Assembly (NCBI RefSeq): GCF_001049495.1 | Contig: NZ_CDWI01000014.1 | Location: 1-64,000, forward strand | Direction of reading: 5' to 3' | Origin: Microbacterium sp. 3J1 | Lineage (GTDB): Bacteria > Actinomycetota > Actinomycetes > Actinomycetales > Microbacteriaceae | DNA length: 64,000 bases | Shown here: one piece after another, positions 48,679 to 56,630 of the stretch | How the letters are laid out: every line of letters begins with the position of its first letter | Numbering within the stretch: position 1 is the first letter of the stretch | Notes under the pieces: model-generated | The model's database searches: none | What the model was told of the DNA's origin: nothing | Seen by the model: the letters and a program-made list of their open reading frames with translations, nothing else | Program-made: the position numbers and the translations under genes

Positions 48679-49382
48679 GCCTCCCACCCCCGCTCGGCGT
48701 GCGCACCCGCGACGCTGATCAGCTCCCCGATCGTCATCCCGGTCACAGCGGACCAGCGCGCGAGCCCCGCGCCTGCCGGACCCGCTCCGCCGAAGTACGT
48801 CACCTGGTCGCCCGGTGCCACGCCATGCTGCCCCTCGGTGTCGACCATGCAGACGTCCATCGCCACCCGGCCGATGATCGGTCGGAGGGTTCCGTCGAGC
48901 TCGACCGGAGCTTTGTTGCCGAGCGCACGCACGATGCCCTGGGCGTAACCGCCCGTGACGAGCACGGCGGTGGTGTCCGCGGTCGCGCGGTGCGTGTACC
49001 CGTAGGAGACGGCGTCTCCGGCCTTCAACGGCTTCGTCGAGAGGACGCGACCGGTCAGGCGCATCACGGGGCGGGTACGGAGCACGCCCTCTGCGTCGGG
49101 GAGCCCGTAGAGCAGTCGCGTGTCGATGTCGGCGGCACCTCGCGTGACAGCCTCGATACCTTCGAGCGCCAGGGTCTCCACCTCGGCATCCGAGTCGACC
49201 AGGGCTGCGGCGGCGCCCGCTGCGATCACCGCGTGCGCCACTCCGACGATCCCGTGGCCCCAGGCGTCGCGTCGGAGATCGGCGATGCGTCCGCCGCGGG
49301 AGACGGCCTCGGAAGACGCCGCCGCCAGCGCCGACCGCGAGATCATGGCGTGCGGGAGGGAGCTGGATGTCGAATCACACAC
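48675..49382 (-). CDS. alanine racemase C-terminal-domain partner lacking the PLP lysine, 235 aa
   Basis: Residues 15-78 resemble the first strands of the Alr barrel (RDAWGHGIVGVAHA), but the PLP lysine position is Arg37. About 150 residues of barrel are then absent. From residue 90 (LLYGLPDAEG) the C-terminal domain is well conserved: VSYGYTH with Tyr127, equal to catalytic Tyr265 of Geobacillus Alr, TGGYAQGIVRAL, and GRVAMDVCMV with Met175-Asp176 (equal to 312-313). In known racemases these residues complete the active site of the other subunit. The GTG at 49382 sits six bases after TAGGCT (leaderless). It is first in the two-gene operon. Confidence 0.85.
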   Translation of the reverse strand: MCDSTSSSLPHAMISRSALAAASSEAVSRGGRIADLRRDAWGHGIVGVAHAVIAAGAAAALVDSDAEVETLALEGIEAVTRGAADIDTRLLYGLPDAEGVLRTRPVMRLTGRVLSTKPLKAGDAVSYGYTHRATADTTAVLVTGGYAQGIVRALGNKAPVELDGTLRPIIGRVAMDVCMVDTEGQHGVAPGDQVTYFGGAGPAGAGLARWSAVTGMTIGELISVAGAHAERGWEA

Positions 49383-49388
49383 CCCTCC

Positions 49389-49394
49389 AGCCTA
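49389..49394 (-). promoter_or_regulatory. -10 element TAGGCT of a leaderless promoter (racemase pair)
   Basis: Minus strand TAGGCT, GGAGGG, then GTG at 49382. The GGAGGG is too close to act as a normal ribosome site, favouring a leaderless start. Confidence 0.6.
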
Positions 49395-49461
49395 GCTCCG
49401 TGCTCTCAGGATGCCCGGGCCCTCCCCCGTAGACTGGAGAGTCCGCCGACCCAGGAGATCC

Positions 49462-50478
49462 ATGTCACGCTTTTCCCTCGCGCCCCGCGTCCGCTACCTG
49501 CTGGATCGCGCTCGGCGCATCGACGTCGCATCGGTGATCGAGAGGGCGAAGGAGGCCTCGGCCCAGCACGGCAAGGCGGTGCCGCTCGTCGTCGTCGACA
49601 TGCTGTGGTCCGCAGGGCGTCACAACGTCGGGTTCCAGGACTACATCGACTACGACTTCGCGATCCTGACGAAGGCCGAGCGCGACACCTACATGACCCA
49701 CCCGGTGTCGAATCAGATCTCACAGAAGTACGACCACCCCGACTATCGCCACCTGTTCCACGACAAGGCGGAGTTCAACGCCCGCTTCGACGCGTATCTC
49801 AAGCGCGAATGGATGCTCATCACCGAGGGCAACGCCGATGAGCTGCGCGCCTTCACCGAACGGCAGGGCACGATCGTGGTGAAGGAGACCCACGGTCAGG
49901 CCGGCACCGGAGTGCACCGCTACCACGCGGCGGACGTCACCGATTGGAACGCCTTCCACGCCGACCTGCTGTCGAAGAAGCAGGTGCTCGTCGAGGAGGT
50001 CATCCGCCAGCACGCGGACCTCGCCGCCGTCTGCCCCGGCACCGTGAACACCACGCGCGTGACCGCCTTCTTCGACGGGGAGAAGACCCACATCCTCGCG
50101 ATGGCGCAGAAGTTCGGCCGCGGTGCCGTGAGCGACCAGATGAGCTTCGGCGGGTTCTACACGATGCTCGACGAGGACGGCCACTCGGTCGGCTCCGGCT
50201 ACGACTCGCACGGACATGTGCACGTCACCCACCCCGACTCGGGCTTTCCGATCGCGGACTTCCAGCTCCCGATGATCGACGAGGTCAAGGAGTTCGTCGA
50301 TCAGGTCGCGCGAGTGGTGCCGCAGATCCAGTACGTCGGCTGGGACATCGTGGTGACGCCCGACGGACCCGTGCTGGTGGAGGGCAACTGGGGCGCCGGC
50401 GTCTACGAGAACAAGCCCAGCGTCACCGGCATCCGCACCGGTCACAAGCCTCGCTACCAGGCGGCGATCGGATTCTGA
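49462..50478 (+). CDS. sugar-transfer-associated ATP-grasp protein, 338 aa
   Basis: ATP-grasp motifs: nucleotide-binding GTIVVKETHGQAGTGVH (about 132), LVEEVIRQH, then NTTRVTAFF and the metal-binding end DGPVLVEGNWGAGV. These match the ATPgrasp_ST family, carboxylate-amine ligases often found with sugar or exopolysaccharide genes. No such genes are near. A ribosome site CAGGAG precedes the ATG at 49462; TAGACT at about 49430 may be the -10 element. It is convergent with the CofE-like gene and divergent from the racemase pair. Confidence 0.87.
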   Translation: MSRFSLAPRVRYLLDRARRIDVASVIERAKEASAQHGKAVPLVVVDMLWSAGRHNVGFQDYIDYDFAILTKAERDTYMTHPVSNQISQKYDHPDYRHLFHDKAEFNARFDAYLKREWMLITEGNADELRAFTERQGTIVVKETHGQAGTGVHRYHAADVTDWNAFHADLLSKKQVLVEEVIRQHADLAAVCPGTVNTTRVTAFFDGEKTHILAMAQKFGRGAVSDQMSFGGFYTMLDEDGHSVGSGYDSHGHVHVTHPDSGFPIADFQLPMIDEVKEFVDQVARVVPQIQYVGWDIVVTPDGPVLVEGNWGAGVYENKPSVTGIRTGHKPRYQAAIGF

Positions 50479-50497
50479 CCGCGCGACGAAGAGCATG

Positions 50498-50533
50498 AAG
50501 AAGGCCCGGATGCTGAGCATCCGGGCCTTCTTT
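50498..50533. terminator. bidirectional terminator between the ATP-grasp and CofE-like genes
   Basis: A 17-bp perfect stem AAGAAGGCCCGGATGCT with its complement ends in TTT on the plus strand and TT on the minus strand. Confidence 0.85.
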
Positions 50534-50556
50534 GTGTCGTGATCGGGTGCGATGAG

Positions 50557-51249
50557 TCAGATCTCGCGGACGATGCCCATCGGGGTCGACTGGGTCGCCT
50601 GCCCGAGGGGGTTGTCGCCGAGGATCTGCACGAGGCGGCGCTCGCCCGCCTTGTCGAGGGTCGAACCGAGGATGTTCCCGCCGATGTCGTTGATGTCGAC
50701 GACGGCCACGTCGACGTCACCGCCGACCAGCTTCTGCACGCGCAACGCGACGTCGCGCGGGTTCTTCGGACCCAGCACCACCGCCTCGTTGTACGGCGGG
50801 ATGGTGTTCTTCGTCGGGCCGTCGATCGCACGGGCCTTGTCTCCCGCGATGCGGTAGAAGTCGCCACGTCGGCCGAAGGCCTTCGTGATGACCGAGACGC
50901 CGGCCGCGAACAGGATCCGCAGCGTGCCGCACTCGCGCAACGCCATCTCCATGGTCTCCGGCATGCCGAGACCGATGCCGTACGACGTGCGCACGACATA
51001 CCGGGAGAGGAAGCGCGCGAGCGGACGCGGCGTGATCTCGTCGAGGCGATACGAGCGCCCCTGTGTGATCGCCACGATCTTCTCGGTCACGAACAGCAGG
51101 TCGCCCGGCTGCACCGCATCCTTCGCGTACTCGGTGATGATCGCATCGAGATCGTCGTCGGGCATGACGACCCGGGTCTTGAGCGGGATGCGGGCGTAGC
51201 TCTTGCCGTCGACGCTCGCCTCGAGCGCCTTGCCGTCGTTCGCCTGCAT
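50557..51249 (-). CDS. coenzyme F420-0:L-glutamate ligase-like protein (CofE family), 230 aa
   Basis: CofE-family stretches are VQPGDLLFVTEKIVAITQG (about 47), SYGIGLGMPETMEMAL, IDGPTKNTIPPYNEAVVLGP and VVDINDIGGNILGST. CofE adds gamma-linked glutamate to F420-0. No fbiA, fbiC or F420-dependent enzyme is near, so the true acceptor may differ. The ATG at 51249 overlaps the rpoD stop by one base (TGATG), coupling its translation to the sigma factor. The FbiB nitroreductase extension is absent. Confidence 0.82.
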   Translation of the reverse strand: MQANDGKALEASVDGKSYARIPLKTRVVMPDDDLDAIITEYAKDAVQPGDLLFVTEKIVAITQGRSYRLDEITPRPLARFLSRYVVRTSYGIGLGMPETMEMALRECGTLRILFAAGVSVITKAFGRRGDFYRIAGDKARAIDGPTKNTIPPYNEAVVLGPKNPRDVALRVQKLVGGDVDVAVVDINDIGGNILGSTLDKAGERRLVQILGDNPLGQATQSTPMGIVREI

Positions 51250-52481
51250 CACTCGAGGTAGTCCCGCAGCGACTGCGAACGGCTCGGGTGCCGCAGCTTC
51301 GCCATGGTCTTCGACTCGATCTGACGGATGCGCTCACGCGTCACGCCGAAGGTGTCGCCGATCTGATCGAGCGTCTTCGGCTGTCCGTCGCCGAGGCCGA
51401 AGCGCATCCGGATGACGCCGGCCTCGCGCTCCGAGAGCGAGTCGAGCAGCTGCTCGAGCTGACGCTGCAGCATGGTGAATCCGACCGCGTCCGCGGGGAC
51501 GACGGCCTCGGTGTCCTCGATCAGGTCACCGAACTCGCTGTCGCCGTCCTCACCGAGAGGCGTGTGCAGCGAGATCGGCTCACGACCGTACTTCTGGACC
51601 TCGACGACCTTCTCGGGCGTCATGTCGAGCTCACGGCTGAGCTCCTCGGGAGTGGGTTCGCGACCGAGGTCCTGCAGCATCTGACGCTGCACGCGGGCCA
51701 GCTTGTTGATGACCTCGACCATGTGCACCGGGATGCGGATGGTGCGCGCCTGGTCGGCCATCGCGCGGGTGATGGCCTGACGGATCCACCACGTCGCGTA
51801 CGTCGAGAACTTGAAGCCCTTGGTGTAGTCGAACTTCTCGACCGCACGGATCAGTCCGAGGTTGCCCTCCTGGATCAGGTCGAGGAACTGCATGCCGCGG
51901 CCGGTGTAGCGCTTGGCGAGCGAGACGACGAGACGGAGGTTCGCTCCGAGCAGGTGGCTCTTCGCGCGCTGCCCGTCACGGGCGACCCACTGCAGGTCGA
52001 GTCCGAGCTGGCCGGCCTTCTCGGCAGCGGTCATCGCGGAGAGCTTCTCCTCGGCGAACAGACCCGCCTCGATGCGCATCGCGAGCTCGACCTCTTCGGC
52101 CGCGTTCAGCAGGGCGACCTTTCCGATCTGCTTCAGGTAGTCCTTGACGGGGTCGGCCGTGGCGCCCGTGATCTGGGTCGAGTAGACGGGGACGTCCTCG
52201 TCGTCGTTCGACGAGATGACGATGGCGCCGGTGGGAAGGGGCTCGGTGAACTTCGGCTTCGAGTCCTCGTCCTCCTCGTCGGCCGCCTCGGCGACGGGGG
52301 CCTCGTCTTCTTCGACGATGTCGTCCGACTTCTTCTTCTTCGCCGGGGCGCGCTTGGCAGCGGCCCGCTGCGCAGCCGTCTTGGGCGCCGGCTTCTCGGC
52401 CGCCTCCTCCACCGGGGCGTCGACCTCGGGAGCTTCGGCAGTCTTCTTCGTCCGGGTGTTCTTGGTCGTGGCAGGAGTCAC
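51249..52481 (-). CDS. rpoD: primary RNA polymerase sigma factor, 410 aa
   Basis: A long Lys/Ala/Glu-rich N-terminus (1-90) precedes region 1.2 ([16 protein letters not shown]), region 2 ([20 protein letters not shown], then [13 protein letters not shown]), region 3 and region 4 with a full helix-turn-helix ([19 protein letters not shown]). This is the housekeeping sigma. The GTG at 52481 is preceded by AAAGG; codons upstream are not protein-like. The 186-bp leader holds a GATCTT-TTCG-AAGATC hairpin and TTGACA-like hexamers, but no convincing full promoter. Confidence 0.95.
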   Translation of the reverse strand: MTPATTKNTRTKKTAEAPEVDAPVEEAAEKPAPKTAAQRAAAKRAPAKKKKSDDIVEEDEAPVAEAADEEDEDSKPKFTEPLPTGAIVISSNDDEDVPVYSTQITGATADPVKDYLKQIGKVALLNAAEEVELAMRIEAGLFAEEKLSAMTAAEKAGQLGLDLQWVARDGQRAKSHLLGANLRLVVSLAKRYTGRGMQFLDLIQEGNLGLIRAVEKFDYTKGFKFSTYATWWIRQAITRAMADQARTIRIPVHMVEVINKLARVQRQMLQDLGREPTPEELSRELDMTPEKVVEVQKYGREPISLHTPLGEDGDSEFGDLIEDTEAVVPADAVGFTMLQRQLEQLLDSLSEREAGVIRMRFGLGDGQPKTLDQIGDTFGVTRERIRQIESKTMAKLRHPSRSQSLRDYLE

Positions 52482-52667
52482 GTTTCGCCTTTCACGGGGC
52501 CCATGGCGACCCCGGGACATTTCGGACACTAGTAAGACCCTTGTCAAGTCTGATCTTCGAAAAGATCGATTGACAACGGGTCAGAGTCCTAGTATCGCAC
52601 ACGTGAGGGGATGCGAGCGCATTCCGACGAAGTTCGACACATGAAGCCCCGGATCGACCCGTCGGCG

Positions 52668-53609
52668 TCAGCCGCGTCCCGGCTTGTCCTCGTCGCCGCT
52701 GGGCCGTGAGGCGAGGTAGCGCTCGAGTTCGGCAGCCAGTTCATCGGCGCTCGGCAGGTCGCGCTCGTTGAATCCGCCCTCGTCGTACGAGCCGTCCTCG
52801 GGGTCTCTGCCGGCCATGTAGGCGTCGTACCGGCGCTCGAGTCCGTGCACCATCTGCTGCAGCTCGTCGTTGCCGATGACCTGCTCGTCGACTCGGGAGA
52901 TGTAGTCCTCGCGCCGCTCCTGCACCTCGTCGAGCATCAGGACGAGACCCGTCGCAGCCATCAGACGCTCGGCGGCGGTGATCACGGCATCGGGGTTCTC
53001 GGTCTCGGCGAGGTAGTGCGGCACGAGGAGCACGAATCCCACGACGCGGTCGCCCCGTTCGGCGAAGCGGAACTCGAGCAGGTGGCCGGCGGTCGCGGGC
53101 ACCTGGGTGCGGGGGCGCCAGACCGAATGCGCGACGGTGAGGTCGCGGCGGTTGCCGCTCACGGTCGTGCCGATCGGGCGCGTGTGCGGAACCGGCATGG
53201 CGATCGAGTGCACCCAGTTCAGGCTGGAGACCTCGAACTCCGTGGCGAGGTCCAGCACCGTCCTCGCGAACTCGTTCCACGCGAAATCGGGCTCGTACCC
53301 CGCGAGCAGCAGGAACTTCTGCCCGAGCGCGTCGGTGGCGAGCGAGAGCTCCAGACGTGAGGGGCGGAACTCGGTGAGGTGATCCTGGTCGAACGACACG
53401 ACGGGACGACGCGCGCGGTAGTCGAGGAGCACGTCATTGTCGAAGATCTCCACCGGCTGCGGCTCCGTGGTCTCACGGAGGTGCTCGATGAGGCCGGAGA
53501 CCGCGTTGCCCGCGTCGGTGAATCCCGTCAGGAGCAGGACCAGCGGCAGCCCGCGGGGCACGGCCGGGGCGTTCGCCACGCGTTCATGGATGTCTCCGGA
53601 GAAGGGCAT
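52668..53609 (-). CDS. PAC2 family protein (proteasome-assembly-chaperone-like), 313 aa
   Basis: The PAC2 fold is recognised by LVLLLTGFTDAGNAVSGLI at the start, LLAGYEPDFAWNEF, HTRPIGTTVSGNRRDL and FVLLVPHYLAETENPDAV. Actinobacterial PAC2 proteins are conserved but functionally uncharacterised. The acidic C-terminus is unique. The ATG at 53609 follows TAGCAT by six bases (leaderless). Confidence 0.88.
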   Translation of the reverse strand: MPFSGDIHERVANAPAVPRGLPLVLLLTGFTDAGNAVSGLIEHLRETTEPQPVEIFDNDVLLDYRARRPVVSFDQDHLTEFRPSRLELSLATDALGQKFLLLAGYEPDFAWNEFARTVLDLATEFEVSSLNWVHSIAMPVPHTRPIGTTVSGNRRDLTVAHSVWRPRTQVPATAGHLLEFRFAERGDRVVGFVLLVPHYLAETENPDAVITAAERLMAATGLVLMLDEVQERREDYISRVDEQVIGNDELQQMVHGLERRYDAYMAGRDPEDGSYDEGGFNERDLPSADELAAELERYLASRPSGDEDKPGRG

Positions 53610-53615
53610 GCATCC

Positions 53616-53621
53616 ATGCTA
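53616..53621 (-). promoter_or_regulatory. -10 element TAGCAT of a leaderless promoter (PAC2 gene)
   Basis: Minus strand TAGCAT, GGATGC, then ATG at 53609. Confidence 0.6.
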
Positions 53622-53701
53622 CGAGCACGGTCGGACGTGGGGGCGTCGGCGGTCATGCTGAGAGCGAACAGCGCGTCGGCGTGCGAACCTGCCGCGCTCC
53701 C

Positions 53702-53707
53702 TAGGAT
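53702..53707 (+). promoter_or_regulatory. -10 element TAGGAT of a leaderless promoter (pepA)
   Basis: TAGGAT, GGAGAC, then ATG at 53714. It faces the PAC2 promoter about 80 bp away. Confidence 0.6.
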
Positions 53708-53713
53708 GGAGAC

Positions 53714-55186
53714 ATGACGCTTCCCGCGCTCTCGCGCACCTCAGATCAGTTCCCCGGAAGCGCTGCAGACGCCGCAGTGCTCGTTATCCCCGAGATCTCC
53801 GACTCCGCGGAGTCGCTGGTCGACTACCCGGGACTCGCCGACTCCCTCACGGGGACCGGATTCACCGGATCCGCCTCCGCGTTCGCACGCGTCCACGCGC
53901 CCGAGGTGACTGCGCTCCCGTTCGCCGTGGTGGGTGTCGGTCGCACGCCCGATGCCCTCGCCGTGCGCAACGCGGTGGGCACCGCGCTGCGATCGCTCAC
54001 CGGATTCGCAACCGTCTCGGTCGCCCTCGCTCCGGGGCTCGAGCAGTTCGCGGACGCCGCGGCCGAGGGCGCGGTGCTCGGTGGTTACCGGTTCGAGAGC
54101 TACCGCAAGGACCAGGGCAAGGGCCGGGCATCGTCGGTCATCCTGCACGCGGATCTCGACGAGGATGCCCTCGCCCGGGCGACCGCCGTCGGCGAGGCCG
54201 TCGCGCTCATCAAGGACCTCGTCTTCGTGCCGGCCGAATGGCAGAGCCCCGCACAGCTCGCGCAGAGCGCTGCGGACAGCGTCGCGGGCCTCGACGTCGC
54301 CGTCGAGATCCTCGATGAGCAGGAGCTCGCCGCGCAGGGCTACGGCGGCATCCTGGGCGTGGCGCAGGGTTCCGACCGCCCGGCGCGACTCGTGCGGCTC
54401 GATTACGCACCCGAGAACGCCGCGCGGCACATCGCCCTGGTCGGCAAGGGCATCACGTTCGACACCGGCGGGCTGTCGCTGAAGCCCGCGGCGTCGATGG
54501 TCGGGATGAAGTTCGACATGGCCGGCGCGGCCACGAGTCTCGCCGCCGTGCGCGCGATCGCCTCCCTCGCTCTCCCGGTGCGCGTCACCGCGTGGCTGTG
54601 CATCACGGACAACATGCCCTCGGGTCGGGCGCTCCGCCCCGGCGACGTCATCCGCATCCTCGACGGCACCACCGTCGAGGTCCCGAATACGGATGCCGAA
54701 GGTCGCCTCGTCATGGCCGACGGGCTCGTCGCCGCCAGCCGCGAGAACCCCGACGTGATCATCGACGTCGCCACGCTCACCGGTGCGATCGTGATGGCGC
54801 TCGGCCACCGCCACACCGGGGTCTTCGGCGATGACGACACGGTCGCGGAGTTCCTGGCCGCCGCGGATGCGGTCGACGAGCTCGCCTGGCACATGCCGCT
54901 GCCCGACCACATGGAGGAGTCCCTCGACTCCCCCATCGCCGATCTGCAGAACGCGAACATGGGAGACCGCATGGGCGGCGCCTCTTACGCCGGGCTGTTC
55001 CTGCGGCGCTTCGTCGGTCGCACCGGCGAGGGTGACGACGCACCCCGCATCCCCTGGGTGCACCTCGACATCGCCGGATCCGGCGAGCACAACGGAGCCC
55101 CGTACGGTTTCACCGACAAGGGCCCCACCGGAGCGATGGTCCGATCGATCATCGCCTTCGCCGAAGCATCCCACACGGAGGCATAG
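53714..55186 (+). CDS. pepA: leucyl aminopeptidase (M17), 490 aa
   Basis: The C-terminal M17 catalytic domain has GKGITFDTGGLSLKPAASM with a metal-binding Asp, Lys and Arg, and the family signature NTDAEGRLVMADGL. The N-terminal domain is variable as usual. It is a cytosolic two-metal aminopeptidase forming hexamers. lpd starts 3 bases after the stop, so the two are cotranscribed. Confidence 0.95.
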   Translation: MTLPALSRTSDQFPGSAADAAVLVIPEISDSAESLVDYPGLADSLTGTGFTGSASAFARVHAPEVTALPFAVVGVGRTPDALAVRNAVGTALRSLTGFATVSVALAPGLEQFADAAAEGAVLGGYRFESYRKDQGKGRASSVILHADLDEDALARATAVGEAVALIKDLVFVPAEWQSPAQLAQSAADSVAGLDVAVEILDEQELAAQGYGGILGVAQGSDRPARLVRLDYAPENAARHIALVGKGITFDTGGLSLKPAASMVGMKFDMAGAATSLAAVRAIASLALPVRVTAWLCITDNMPSGRALRPGDVIRILDGTTVEVPNTDAEGRLVMADGLVAASRENPDVIIDVATLTGAIVMALGHRHTGVFGDDDTVAEFLAAADAVDELAWHMPLPDHMEESLDSPIADLQNANMGDRMGGASYAGLFLRRFVGRTGEGDDAPRIPWVHLDIAGSGEHNGAPYGFTDKGPTGAMVRSIIAFAEASHTEA

Positions 55187-55189
55187 ACA

Positions 55190-56563
55190 ATGACAACCCA
55201 CACCTTCGACATCGTCGTCCTGGGCGGCGGCAGCGGCGGATACGCCGCGGCGCTGCGAGCCAGCGAGCTCGGCAAGTCGGTCGCCCTGATCGAGAAGGAC
55301 AAGGTCGGCGGCACGTGCCTCCATCGCGGGTGCATCCCGACCAAGGCGCTGCTGCACGCCGCGGAGGTCGCAGAGCACGTGCGCGATGCGGCTCACGTGG
55401 GCATCACCGCGACGCTCGAGAGCATCGATCCGGCGGGCGTCCGCGCGTACCGCGAGGGCATCGTGGCGAAGAAGTACAAGGGGCTCGAAGGCCTCGTCAA
55501 GGCACGCGGGATCACGACGGTCGCCGGTACCGGGCGACTCAACCCCGACCGTTCCGTGAGCGTCGGCGACGACGTGTACGTGGGATCCGACGTCATCCTC
55601 GCCACCGGCTCGTACAGCCGCACCCTGCCCGGCCTCGAGATAGGCGGCCGCGTCCTCACGAGCGAGCACGCTCTGTCGCTCGACGTCATCCCCGAGCGCG
55701 TGCTGATCCTCGGCGGAGGCGTGATCGGTGTCGAGTTCGCGAGCGTCTGGCGCTCCTTCGGCGCCGAGGTCACGATCATCGAGGCTCTGCCCCATCTCGT
55801 GCCGAACGAGGACATCGCGATGAGCAAGGGTCTGGAGCGGGCCTTCCGCCGGCGCGGGATCCGGTACTCCCTCGGCGTTCGGTTCCAGAGCGTTACCCAG
55901 GACGACAGCTCCGTGACCGTGACGCTCGAAGACGGCACGCAGTTCACGGCCGACTACCTGCTCGTCGCGGTCGGCCGCGGCCCGGTGACCGCCGACCTCG
56001 GTTTCGAGGAGGCCGGCGTGCGACTCGACCGCGGGTTCGTCACGGTCGACGAGGAGCTCCGCACCGGCGTCGACGGCCTCTGGGCGGTCGGCGACATCAC
56101 CCCGGGCCTGCAGCTCGCTCATCGCGGGTTCCAGCAGGGCATCGCGGTCGCCGAGCGCATCGCCGGCCTCTCCCCCGTCAACGTGCCGGACGTGCAGATC
56201 CCCAAGGTCACCTATTCGAGCCCGGAGGTGGCGTCGGTCGGCGTCACCGAGGAGGCGGCGGTCGCCGAGCACGGCGCCGACGCGGTGAGCGCGTACGAGT
56301 ACAACCTCGCCGGCAACGGCAAGAGCGAGATCATCGGGACCGCCGGTCTCGTCAAGGTCGTGCGGCTGAAGGACGGCCCGGTCATCGGGGTCCATCTGCT
56401 CGGCGACCGCGTCGGGGAGCTCATCACCGAGGGGCAGCTGGCGGTCGCGTGGGAGGCTCACCCGGAGGACATCGCTCCGCTGATCCACGCCCACCCCACG
56501 CAGAGCGAAGCGCTCGGGGAGGCTTTCCTCGCTCTCGCCGGCAAGCCGCTCCACGCCCTCTGA
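55190..56563 (+). CDS. lpd: dihydrolipoyl dehydrogenase (E3), 457 aa
   Basis: FAD motif VVLGGGSGGYAAALRASELG, redox-active disulfide in GGTCLHRGCIPTK, NAD motif ILGGGVIGVEFASVW, and the dimer-interface catalytic HAHPTQSEALGEAF. It reoxidises dihydrolipoamide on E2, here with the adjacent sucB. The disulfide spacing is CxxxxC as normal; the HR insertion is a common actinobacterial variant. Confidence 0.95.
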   Translation: MTTHTFDIVVLGGGSGGYAAALRASELGKSVALIEKDKVGGTCLHRGCIPTKALLHAAEVAEHVRDAAHVGITATLESIDPAGVRAYREGIVAKKYKGLEGLVKARGITTVAGTGRLNPDRSVSVGDDVYVGSDVILATGSYSRTLPGLEIGGRVLTSEHALSLDVIPERVLILGGGVIGVEFASVWRSFGAEVTIIEALPHLVPNEDIAMSKGLERAFRRRGIRYSLGVRFQSVTQDDSSVTVTLEDGTQFTADYLLVAVGRGPVTADLGFEEAGVRLDRGFVTVDEELRTGVDGLWAVGDITPGLQLAHRGFQQGIAVAERIAGLSPVNVPDVQIPKVTYSSPEVASVGVTEEAAVAEHGADAVSAYEYNLAGNGKSEIIGTAGLVKVVRLKDGPVIGVHLLGDRVGELITEGQLAVAWEAHPEDIAPLIHAHPTQSEALGEAFLALAGKPLHAL

Positions 56564-56630
56564 ACACCAACAGCCGCACAGTTCACTAAGCTAGACACGC
56601 GTCATTTAACTTCTTGAAGGAGACTCAGTC

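Noticed and set aside
48675..49382. The 235-aa racemase-like gene as a decayed pseudogene
   Set aside because: It has a good promoter, an intact frame, an ATGA overlap, and keeps just those residues that its neighbour lacks. Random decay would not be expected to do this.
50557..51249. F420 biosynthesis locus
   Set aside because: Only the CofE-like gene is present; no fbiA, fbiC, fbiD or F420-dependent oxidoreductase lies in the window.
52482..52667. rpoD promoter and the GATCTT-TTCG-AAGATC hairpin at 52552-52567
   Set aside because: TTGACA-like hexamers occur on both strands, but none has a good -10 at 16-18 bases. The hairpin lacks a T run, so neither promoter nor terminator is called.
53741..56554. 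Open frame of about 940 codons on the minus strand
   Set aside because: Antisense to pepA and lpd; compositionally a shadow.
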